Shown here piece after piece: positions 1 to 5,205 of a DNA stretch of 5,738 nt. A program made the translations under genes and the position numbers. The notes beneath the pieces were generated by a model that was not told the DNA's origin, ran no database searches, and saw nothing but the letters and a program-made list of their open reading frames with translations. The first letter of the stretch is position 1, and each line of letters begins with the position of its first letter. The DNA comes from Candidatus Bathyarchaeota archaeon (GTDB taxonomy: Archaea > Thermoproteota > Bathyarchaeia > TCS64): the NCBI GenBank assembly GCA_030670015.1, contig DAOVCM010000068.1, forward strand, positions 1 to 5,738. Reading direction: 5' to 3'.

Positions 1-242
1 CCGCTGATGTAGCCTACTTTGGGTTTCTCCATTTGCTTAAGCTCTTGACGGAGGAAGGCAGAGAGACTCTCAACGTATCTTCTCTGTGCCTCTGCGTACA
101 GAGTATCGAATGCGAGACTTGATTTCCCGCTACCGCTGACGCCCGTAAGCACAACAAGCCTATTCCGGGGAATCTTGACATTAATGTGTTTCAAGTTGTG
201 CTGATGAGCGTCCTTTATTTCGATGTACTCTGACATATTCAT
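1..242 (-). CDS. uvrA: UvrA-type excinuclease ABC subunit A, N-terminal 80 residues (partial)
   Basis: This is the N-terminus of a UvrA-family ABC ATPase, whose canonical member is the DNA-damage sensor that loads UvrB in nucleotide excision repair. Seen: an initial 'IEIKDAHQHNLKHINVKIPR' segment, a Walker A loop TGVSGSGKSS (residues 33-42), then the family signature SLAFDTLYAEAQRRYVESLS, then MEKPKVGYISG, where the frame leaves the window. The frame opens at ATG 242-240. A second in-frame ATG at 236-234 has an AGGCGAT Shine-Dalgarno-like stretch just ahead of it and could be the true start. Only 3 bases separate it from the stop of the C39-like gene, so it is almost certainly co-transcribed and translationally coupled. 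The usual AEGQ and AYARQF signatures read AEAQ and AFLRQE here, so a divergent or class II UvrA paralogue is possible. The missing C-terminus would decide this. Confidence 0.92.
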   Translation of the reverse strand, partial: MNMSEYIEIKDAHQHNLKHINVKIPRNRLVVLTGVSGSGKSSLAFDTLYAEAQRRYVESLSAFLRQELKQMEKPKVGYIS

Positions 243-245
243 CGC

Positions 246-1175
246 CTAGATTGAAAGCAGTAGCTCCTTGAACGCGTCCTCAATTGTGCCAAGCTCGTAG
301 AGTATGTCACTGACTTTCATCCAGTCTCCTTTTACTGCGAGAGCGTGACACTCTCCCAGCATTTTTGACTGCTCAAGTTTCAGTTGGGATAGTTCCTCAT
401 CGTGGTCACTAAAGAAGAGGGCGTAGTCAAGAGATCGTTTCGCCCCTAGAGCGAGGGTGAAGTAGATCATAGTGTTTTGCTCGGTCTTCGTGAGCTTTCC
501 GGTTCGCATTTCATCTGCTGCCTTGTATATCGCCTTGCTTCCCGTTAATTCCCCGTGACTTTGGTAATAAACTGGGTTCTCAATGTAGATCTTCTTAAAA
601 TATCTCAATGCCTCTCGGAATATTTCCTTTTTCGTGGGATTGTTAACTCGTTCAGGGGTGTGCCACATTCGATAATAGTCTCTCTTGTAGGTTACGCGTT
701 GAGCCCGCCACGCAGTCTCCAAGTCTTTTAGGCTTATTGAGACATGAGGGAAGCCAAGAGGGTCGTGGAGAGTAACGGAGTCATCATCTATCTCTAATGC
801 CAAGGCATAATGGTCGGATCCAGCTGCGATACCTCTCTCGGGGAAGTAGGTGAGGTATCCGAGGTCTAATGGACCTAGAAGAGCTGGACGTTCATGAAGT
901 ATCTCCCTGAGTCGTTCAAATGGTGCACCTGTGTCCCTGTGACTGACCTCTTCCTTGAAGTTGAATCCTAATATCTCAATGGCTTTGCTGAGTCCCTTGT
1001 CAGGGGCATTCAGGCTTAACATAAAACTTCTACCCTTCCAAGCCCCCAGGCTCACTCCTGTTAAGACCTCTATCTGGCTTGGCTGGATGTTTTCTCCTAT
1101 TGTGGAGAGTAACATGGATGCGCTGTTGGCGTAGCAATAGTAGGCGTTACCTATGTAGGGTATCACGGTTCTCAA
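246..1175 (-). CDS. C39-like / BtrH N-terminal-domain papain-fold protein
   Basis: A 309-residue soluble protein with no signal peptide or membrane segment. The first ~165 residues look like the papain-fold family that includes peptidase C39-like proteins and the N-terminal domain of BtrH, the acyltransferase of butirosin biosynthesis. Seen: a nucleophile context PYIGNAYYCYANSASMLL with Cys14, a following QIEVLTG segment, GSDHYALALEI with His122, and VTLHDPLGFP with Asp138, giving a plausible Cys-His-Asp triad. Residues ~180-309 are a charged, mainly helical region that I do not recognise. The frame starts with TTG at 1175; GTG at 1166 (residue 4, giving a start right before IPYIGN) is an equally credible start, and neither has a clear Shine-Dalgarno. 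It lies 13 bases after the transglutaminase-like stop and 3 bases before uvrA. The chemistry could be peptide hydrolysis or acyl/amide transfer; the substrate is unknown. Confidence 0.8.
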   Translation of the reverse strand: MRTVIPYIGNAYYCYANSASMLLSTIGENIQPSQIEVLTGVSLGAWKGRSFMLSLNAPDKGLSKAIEILGFNFKEEVSHRDTGAPFERLREILHERPALLGPLDLGYLTYFPERGIAAGSDHYALALEIDDDSVTLHDPLGFPHVSISLKDLETAWRAQRVTYKRDYYRMWHTPERVNNPTKKEIFREALRYFKKIYIENPVYYQSHGELTGSKAIYKAADEMRTGKLTKTEQNTMIYFTLALGAKRSLDYALFFSDHDEELSQLKLEQSKMLGECHALAVKGDWMKVSDILYELGTIEDAFKELLLSI

Positions 1176-1188
1176 CTCGTGTGCATAG

Positions 1189-2157
1189 TCAAAAGTGCAG
1201 GACGACTGAACGCGGTTTATCGACGAAGCTGTAGGAGTTCACTACTCTCGGTATTTTAAGTTGCGGCTCCTCCTCATAGAGTTCTCTAATCGCATCGAAT
1301 TTATCGTTCCCTGCAAGTGTTAACTCAGCCACCTTGTCAAGGAGGTTCAAATCCTCTTCAGTGGGTACGATGTGCAGCTCCATCAGGCTGGTGCAATCCC
1401 ACAGGAGGAGTTCGACTTTATTCATCATTGCAAGGTCCAGAATCACCCTGTAACGAATAACCCCTGCACCTACGAATCTAACTCTTGAGTCACCAGAGCT
1501 GTCAAGGTTAACCCTATATTCCTCTGGAGGGTCGCCGAATTCCTCTGGGTCGACCTTGCCTTCTCGGTATTGCTTCCATGCGTATCCAGAAAAAAGGAAC
1601 TTGTCGTGTGGAATGTCGGTAGTGTCGAAGTCGATGCTATTAATCTCTATTAGCTTTTCATCCTGGTCCACGTCCACTAATCGCCAGCGCTCCTCGCTGA
1701 AATCCCAGAACTCGGCTACTGTGTGGTCCACCTTGAATCCCGGTCTCCCGACATTTATGTAGGGTGCGAACCCGCAGCGTATCCGAGCGGGGATGCCCTT
1801 ATGGCGTGCAATTGAGCAGAACAGGACAGCAAAATCTCGGCAGCACCCGATGAATCGCCTTTCAGGTGGACGCTGTGATGTTAGAGGGCTATCATCAACC
1901 TCCATCATGCACGCCAGCATCTGAGAGACATAGCGGCCGCGGTCAATTTCATGCATCCTCTCTTTGGGCAATGGGTAATCGCCGTCGACAGGTATTATTA
2001 ACCCCCGGACAACCTTACACAGCTCTTCGATATCGTCGGGAAGTTCGTCAAACAAATAGGCGTATTCACCTGGATCTGTGAACGGACTCTGTTTCTTGTA
2101 ATATTCTAATATTCTCCCAAGATTTGACGGAGTCAACTTATTTCCACCCCTTAACAT
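1189..2157 (-). CDS. transglutaminase-like (papain-superfamily) domain protein
   Basis: A soluble protein of 322 residues (315 if the later start is used) with a central transglutaminase-like core. Seen: FIGCCRDFAVLFCSIARHKG (residues 102-121), with the likely nucleophile Cys106 before RDF and the typical helix after it; GIPARIRCGFAPY; DHTVAEFWD with His145; and RWRLVDVDQD with Asp162. These give the Cys-His-Asp triad in the usual order and spacing. Archaeal and bacterial members of this superfamily act as proteases, peptide N-glycanase-like hydrolases or amide-forming enzymes, so the fold alone does not set the reaction. Residues ~1-95 and ~190-322 are not recognisable. It is first in the operon, before the C39-like gene and uvrA. 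ATG 2157 opens the frame, but AGGGGTGG at codons 3-5 is ideally placed for the TTG at 2136 (residue 8), which I consider the likelier start. Confidence 0.85.
   Translation of the reverse strand: MLRGGNKLTPSNLGRILEYYKKQSPFTDPGEYAYLFDELPDDIEELCKVVRGLIIPVDGDYPLPKERMHEIDRGRYVSQMLACMMEVDDSPLTSQRPPERRFIGCCRDFAVLFCSIARHKGIPARIRCGFAPYINVGRPGFKVDHTVAEFWDFSEERWRLVDVDQDEKLIEINSIDFDTTDIPHDKFLFSGYAWKQYREGKVDPEEFGDPPEEYRVNLDSSGDSRVRFVGAGVIRYRVILDLAMMNKVELLLWDCTSLMELHIVPTEEDLNLLDKVAELTLAGNDKFDAIRELYEEEPQLKIPRVVNSYSFVDKPRSVVLHF
2144..2151 (-). promoter_or_regulatory. Shine-Dalgarno that favours TTG start at 2136
   Basis: Minus-strand AGGGGTGG lies 7 bases before the in-frame TTG at 2136-2134 (residue 8 of the longest frame). 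It closely resembles the archaeal GGAGGTGA consensus. The sequence falls inside codons 3-5 of the longest frame, so its presence argues for the TTG start rather than ATG at 2157. Confidence 0.55.
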
Positions 2158-2182
2158 CTAGAGAATAAGTCGTTAATAAGCC

Positions 2183-2197
2183 TTTTTTTTAAATTTG
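2183..2197 (-). promoter_or_regulatory. Predicted promoter (TATA box) of the transglutaminase/C39/uvrA operon
   Basis: On the minus strand the sequence reads CAAATTTAAAAAAAA, preceded by GCG. It fits an archaeal BRE/TATA element centred near 2190. The usual ~25-base distance puts transcription initiation around 2163-2168. That would leave a leader of only a few bases to ATG 2157, or about 30 bases to TTG 2136 with its Shine-Dalgarno. A second TATA-like TTATATT at about 2201-2207 is an alternative. The rest of the 2158-2373 gap is very AT-rich and shows no gene. Confidence 0.45.
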
Positions 2198-2334
2198 CGC
2201 AATATAACAGATTATTTTATTTAATCAGTCATACCAACAATTTATTTTATATTTTTAATGATAAATGAGATTATATTTGTGGAATTATTAAAAAATATTA
2301 AAGAAATGGTTAAATAGCCTTGTGAAATCAGTCA

Positions 2335-2362
2335 AATAAAATTATTAAAAGAAGGGACCTTC
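2335..2362 (-). terminator. Hairpin plus oligo-T terminator of the DinB-like gene
   Basis: Just beyond the stop at 2374 the minus strand reads GAAGGTCCCTTC (2362-2351), a perfect inverted repeat. It is followed immediately by TTTTAATAATTTTATT. The short stem plus T-rich tail fits both a weak intrinsic terminator and the T-rich terminators used by archaeal RNA polymerase. It isolates the DinB-like gene from the operon downstream. Confidence 0.6.
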
Positions 2363-2373
2363 GGGTGTAGGAT

Positions 2374-2847
2374 TTATTTATCAGGTGCCACTGGGTCAGG
2401 TTGATCTGGGGTAACTGCACCTATCTTGATATCTGCGTATATGAAGTTCTCAGCGGGAACAGGTGAATCAGCCATTCTCCTAAGCATTAGTAATTGCCCA
2501 ATGTGAGCCATGGAATCTGAAAGTGGTCCCTGAAGAAGTTGCTCCTCTGTTACTTCTCTTGGACTCTTCTCTTGGAGTGACTTGTCCAATTTCGATAAGA
2601 TATCGTAGAAGGCATTCGCCTCTTCATCCCATGATTTTAAGTCAAAGTAGGTTGTGTCATAGTGTTCGTAGAAGCTGTGTGCGTATGATAGTACTTCTGT
2701 GATGTGATGTAGTATTCTTCTTGGTGTTCTGACTCCTTTTCCGATGTTGAGGTTTGGATAGTTGTTTGGTGCGTCTTTTAGCGCTTTGGTGGCGTGGTAG
2801 GCTATTGACGCGAGAAAGTGTCTGAGCACCTCATTTTTATCAGACAT
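2374..2847 (-). CDS. DinB/YfiT-like four-helix protein (157 aa)
   Basis: A small cytosolic, mostly helical protein resembling an uncharacterised DinB/YfiT-like group. Seen: LRHFLASIAYHATKAL (helix 1), GVRTPRRILHHITEVLSYA with His47/His48 (helix 2), a SWDEEANAFYDILSKLDKSL helix, LLQGPLSDSMAHIGQLLMLRR with His115, and a tail with the family-like DIKIGAVTPDQPDPV. DinB folds usually bind a metal through three histidines, one from helix 2 and an HxxxH pair in a later helix. Here the second position of that pair appears to be Gln (HIGQL), so metal binding is uncertain. Function is unknown; relatives include thiol S-transferases and stress proteins. I chose ATG 2847 because the open frame further upstream (to 2946) runs through the predicted TATA box and its translation looks non-family. 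The gene is monocistronic by its flanking promoter and terminator. Confidence 0.75.
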   Translation of the reverse strand: MSDKNEVLRHFLASIAYHATKALKDAPNNYPNLNIGKGVRTPRRILHHITEVLSYAHSFYEHYDTTYFDLKSWDEEANAFYDILSKLDKSLQEKSPREVTEEQLLQGPLSDSMAHIGQLLMLRRMADSPVPAENFIYADIKIGAVTPDQPDPVAPDK

Positions 2848-2869
2848 GATATGCGTGTAAGAACACAGG

Positions 2870-2884
2870 TTTAATAATTTTTTT
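2870..2884 (-). promoter_or_regulatory. Predicted promoter of the DinB-like gene (leaderless)
   Basis: The minus strand has AAAAAATTATTAAAC, centred near 2875-2877, about 28 bases before the A of ATG 2847. This is the spacing expected when an archaeal transcript begins at or next to the start codon. No Shine-Dalgarno precedes the ATG, which agrees with a leaderless mRNA. Confidence 0.45.
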
Positions 2885-2971
2885 ATGATTATAATACAAA
2901 GTTGGATTGATGCGCGCTTAAAGTAGCTGATTCCTTCTCCGAACACTTGTAATTAGAGTGTTTACTTCAGT

Positions 2972-2987
2972 AAGAAGAAAAAAGAAG
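2972..2987 (-). terminator. T-rich archaeal-type terminator after the MFS gene
   Basis: Seventeen bases past the MFS stop codon the minus strand carries a pyrimidine tract, CTTCTTTTTTCTTCTT, without an obvious stem. Runs of T like this terminate archaeal transcription. It lies upstream of the DinB-like promoter, so the two genes are probably separate units. Confidence 0.45.
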
Positions 2988-3003
2988 TGTAGAGCGTGTG
3001 CAC

Positions 3004-4194
3004 TCAGTCTATCTTTACCATGAACTTCAAGATCAAGAGGGCTATGGTGTAGATCCCCAAGGAGATGTAGAATATGGTGGTGAATCCGAAGGCCTCCGCG
3101 ACTAAGCCGGCTAACACCGGCGCCACTGCCCCCATGATGCTGCCGGGCAAGAAGAAGAGGGCGTACCCGAGGCCCCGCTGCCCGCTGGGTGAGAGCCGGG
3201 CCATGATAGAGGAGCGGGCGGCCATCCCGAGGGTGTTACAGAAACCGTAGCCGATGTATAGGATCGCGAAGATCGTCACGTCCTTGATGAATATGGAGGT
3301 GGCGAAGAGGAGGCATCCTAGGGAGAAGGATGCGAGTATCCACTTCTTTTCCCCGAACCTGACGGCCATGAATCCCCCGACGGGGGCCGCTATGAAGCCG
3401 AGTAGCATCGTGCCGCTGAATATGAAGCTGGCCGCTGCGATGTTTAGGTGTTTAACGTCCTGGAGGTAGAGGACGATGAAGTTGGAGATCATCGAGCCCG
3501 CCATCATCCTGAGGGCCGAGTAGGTGAGGAACATGATCATGTTAAGAGAGAGGATCGACTTGGCGCCGGTCTCAACCTCCACGGTCGGTTCCTCTTCCCC
3601 GCCGTTCTCCGATATCTCCTCCTTGAGGAAGAGCACCATTATAACGCCAATTAGGAGGGGCGCCGCTAGGAGCAGGTAGACTTGGCGCCATTCCCAGGCG
3701 AGGAGGCCGATGAGGATGCTCACGGAAAGAGGCCCCATGGCGTGGCCAAGGGTTCCCCCTGCACCGTGGAGTCCTAGGGCCTTAGGTCTGTTCTCGTCGT
3801 TGAATATCTTCGCCGTGAAGCTGTAGGAGGCTGGATGGTAGATGGTAGTGTTGAGGTAGACGAGGCTGATGGCCACGATGAACATCAGGGGACTCGTCGT
3901 CTGGCTCGCTAATATGGCTCCCAGCATGGCAACGAGGAGGCTCAGTAGGACCATCTTCTTAGACCCGACCCTATCAGAGAGGAGTCCGATAGGGATCGCA
4001 AAGAGGGCCTGCAGTAGAGGTGGAATCGCGGCGATGATCCCAAGCTGTTGCAAGGATAGGCTGAACTCCTCCCTCAGGATCGAGAAGATGGCGGGGTGGA
4101 TCCCGCCGAAGACATGAGTCAGGGTGTGGGTGACAGTCATAACTATGAGACCATAGCTTAGAATTGATGCGAATTTTTTTTTCCCGTTCTCCAT
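3004..4194 (-). CDS. MFS transporter, fosmidomycin-resistance (Fsr)-like
   Basis: A 396-residue integral membrane protein of the major facilitator superfamily with about 12 hydrophobic segments. These fall in two halves joined by an acidic cytoplasmic loop (roughly residues 190-213, rich in Glu). Seen: motif A GLLSDRVGSKK between TM2 and TM3 (70-80), IYHPASYSF (118-126) matching the FHPEASR region of Fsr-type exporters, and GLHGAGGTLGHAMGP (141-155) matching their QVGGNxGxxxGP motif. A degenerate motif A, GGFMAVRFGEKK, occurs in the second half. TM1 carries three histidines (23, 27, 33). Fsr relatives are proton-coupled drug exporters, but the substrate here is unknown and sugar or carboxylate transport cannot be excluded. 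ATG 4194 has GGCGGAG immediately before it. The gene is G/C-rich with mostly AGG/AGA arginines. It is divergent from the YczE-like gene and probably controlled from the palindrome at 4205-4220. Confidence 0.88.
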   Translation of the reverse strand: MENGKKKFASILSYGLIVMTVTHTLTHVFGGIHPAIFSILREEFSLSLQQLGIIAAIPPLLQALFAIPIGLLSDRVGSKKMVLLSLLVAMLGAILASQTTSPLMFIVAISLVYLNTTIYHPASYSFTAKIFNDENRPKALGLHGAGGTLGHAMGPLSVSILIGLLAWEWRQVYLLLAAPLLIGVIMVLFLKEEISENGGEEEPTVEVETGAKSILSLNMIMFLTYSALRMMAGSMISNFIVLYLQDVKHLNIAAASFIFSGTMLLGFIAAPVGGFMAVRFGEKKWILASFSLGCLLFATSIFIKDVTIFAILYIGYGFCNTLGMAARSSIMARLSPSGQRGLGYALFFLPGSIMGAVAPVLAGLVAEAFGFTTIFYISLGIYTIALLILKFMVKID

Positions 4195-4204
4195 GTCTCC
4201 GCCT

Positions 4205-4220
4205 TCTAGATGAATCTAGA
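4205..4220. promoter_or_regulatory. 16-bp palindrome, candidate operator of the MFS gene
   Basis: TCTAGAT-GA-ATCTAGA is a perfect 7-bp inverted repeat with a 2-base centre, lying 10 bases upstream of the MFS start codon. It sits downstream of the TATA-like element at 4234-4243 and is centred on the expected transcription start (~4212). That is where a dimeric repressor would block initiation. A role as operator is inferred from position and symmetry only. Confidence 0.45.
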
Positions 4221-4230
4221 GATGGCGCGA

Positions 4231-4246
4231 CCCTTTCTATTAAGGG
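4231..4246 (-). promoter_or_regulatory. TATA-like element of the MFS gene within an inverted repeat
   Basis: The minus strand reads CCCTTAATAGAAAGGG. The TTAATAGA core could serve as a TATA box about 45 bases before ATG 4194, giving a leader of roughly 18 bases that contains the GGCGGAG ribosome-binding site. The outer CCCTT/AAGGG arms form a second small inverted repeat around it. Confidence 0.35.
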
Positions 4247-4315
4247 TAATCAAAATGGGGATGAGTCTAACTGACTGAAAGAAAATCGTGAGGGGCTCTA
4301 CGATGAGCTGGGTTG

Positions 4316-4342
4316 CTCTTTAGAATCTCTAATCTTAAAGAG
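4316..4342. repeat. Inverted repeat in the divergent promoter region
   Basis: CTCTTTA (4316-4322) and TAAAGAG (4336-4342) are perfect 7-bp inverted arms around a 13-base spacer. A second pair, GTCCA (4351-4355) and TGGAC (4363-4367), follows with a 7-base spacer. Both lie upstream of the YczE-like TATA box, where activator or repressor sites would be expected. They are not flanked by a T-run, so they do not look like terminators. Confidence 0.35.
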
Positions 4343-4382
4343 AAGCAGACGTCCAGTAATAATGGACATCGAGATACGCGCG

Positions 4383-4392
4383 CTATTTATAG
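4383..4392 (+). promoter_or_regulatory. Predicted TATA box of the YczE-like gene
   Basis: CTATTTATAG, preceded by GCG, is a good archaeal TATA match centred near 4387. Initiation about 25 bases on, near 4413, would give a leader of roughly 22 bases before ATG 4435. No convincing Shine-Dalgarno is present in that leader. Confidence 0.5.
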
Positions 4393-4434
4393 ATCTGGTG
4401 CTAAGTTGGAGTTCATACAGAGCTAAGACTGGTC

Positions 4435-5109
4435 ATGAGCAGTATATCGCAGAATTGGATGGTTTTCTTCCGGAGGTTGCCTAGTCTTTTCCTTGGGCTA
4501 TTCCTCTTCGCTGTTGGAATTGTAATGATTTTGAACGCTGATCTAGGTATGGGACCCTGGGGAGTCCTTCAAGTAGGACTGACTAAAAACACAGCCCTCA
4601 CCTTTGGTCAAGTAAGCCAGATAATTGGGCTAGTTGTGCTGGTAATCGGCTGGGCTCTGGGATTCCCCCCTGGGTTCGCTACCTTGATGAACATGTACTT
4701 CATCGGGCTCTTCATCGATCTCCTCATGGCGGGGAATATCATTCCACGGTCAGGCAGTATGTTGGGACAACTCGCCCTCCTTCTCGGCGGTATCGGAGTC
4801 TTGGGTGGTGCTTCCTTCCTTTATTTGAATCCCAAGCTGGGGGCGGGTCCACGAGATGGCTTGATGATGGGGTTAGTTCAGAAACTGAACAGACCAGTTT
4901 CACATGTCAGAGCAGGTATAGAGCTCACAGTCTTGATAATTGGATATTTCCTAGGGGGCCCCATAGGTTTAGGCACCATCATCAGTGCCCTCACTGTGGG
5001 ATACGCTATACAAATCGCCTTCAAAATCGGGAATTATGATAGCAACGCGAAGCACTTGAACCTATTCACTCTGCTAAATGCTCTCAGAGACCAGAAAGTG
5101 AAAATGTAA
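4435..5109 (+). CDS. YczE/YitT-like integral membrane protein
   Basis: A 224-residue membrane protein of the uncharacterised YczE family. Seen: hydrophobic segments at about residues 16-34, 58-75, 80-100, 108-130, 160-174 and 176-196, so five or six helices, with a polar C-terminal tail from about 199. The family's hallmark loop LGMGPWGVLQVGL (37-49) recurs as LGAGPRDGLMMGL (135-147), and each copy is followed by a similar hydrophobic pair, which shows an internal duplication. The role is not established. In Bacillus, yczE lies beside the phosphopantetheinyl transferase gene sfp, and the family is usually assumed to transport something or support membrane-linked enzymes. ATG 4435 is the first start downstream of the predicted TATA box. 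It is transcribed divergently from the Fsr-like MFS gene, and the shared 240-bp control region suggests, but does not prove, related roles. Confidence 0.85.
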   Translation: MSSISQNWMVFFRRLPSLFLGLFLFAVGIVMILNADLGMGPWGVLQVGLTKNTALTFGQVSQIIGLVVLVIGWALGFPPGFATLMNMYFIGLFIDLLMAGNIIPRSGSMLGQLALLLGGIGVLGGASFLYLNPKLGAGPRDGLMMGLVQKLNRPVSHVRAGIELTVLIIGYFLGGPIGLGTIISALTVGYAIQIAFKIGNYDSNAKHLNLFTLLNALRDQKVKM

Positions 5110-5126
5110 GCTCATAGTCACATCAG

Positions 5127-5144
5127 TCTTTTCTGTTCTCTTCC
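5127..5144 (+). terminator. Pyrimidine-rich tract after the YczE-like gene
   Basis: TCTTTTCTGTTCTCTTCC begins 17 bases after the stop codon and has no clear stem. It may act as an archaeal T-rich terminator. The T runs are short, so the assignment is tentative. Confidence 0.3.
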
Positions 5145-5167
5145 AATAAGGTAAGCCCTTTTACGCG

Positions 5168-5178
5168 CAAATTAAAAC
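5168..5178 (+). promoter_or_regulatory. Predicted promoter of the P1-family peptidase gene
   Basis: CAAATTAAAAC, preceded by ACGCG, resembles an archaeal BRE/TATA element centred near 5174. Initiation about 27 bases downstream would fall near 5201, five bases before ATG 5206, so the transcript would be almost leaderless. This agrees with the lack of a Shine-Dalgarno. Confidence 0.4.
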
Positions 5179-5205
5179 CAACAGAAACCATAACAAAACT
5201 AGCAG

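Noticed and set aside
1556..2081. Two plus-strand open frames of about 70 residues.
   Set aside because: Both lie opposite the transglutaminase-like gene, whose catalytic motifs are intact on the minus strand; they show no domain or promoter.
2214..2342. A 9-bp direct repeat AATCAGTCA (2223-2231 and 2326-2334) next to inverted ATTTTATTT/AAATAAAAT, resembling the ends of a mobile element.
   Set aside because: The sequence between is AT-rich with no gene, the inverted parts are low-complexity, and matches of this length are unremarkable at such composition.
2848..2946. A 33-residue N-terminal extension of the DinB-like protein, in frame to ATG 2946.
   Set aside because: The extension reads through the AT-rich TATA element, contains a low-complexity IIII stretch unlike the family, and the family-like sequence begins right at the Met at 2847.
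3254..4117. Three plus-strand open frames of 68-82 residues.
   Set aside because: They are antisense to the MFS gene and owe their openness to its G/C-rich codons; no start signals or recognisable motifs.
4362..4484. A 40-codon plus-strand open frame (MDIEIRALF...) across the YczE-like promoter.
   Set aside because: It overlaps the good TATA box and the first 50 bases of the YczE-like gene in another frame, has no ribosome-binding site and resembles nothing I know.
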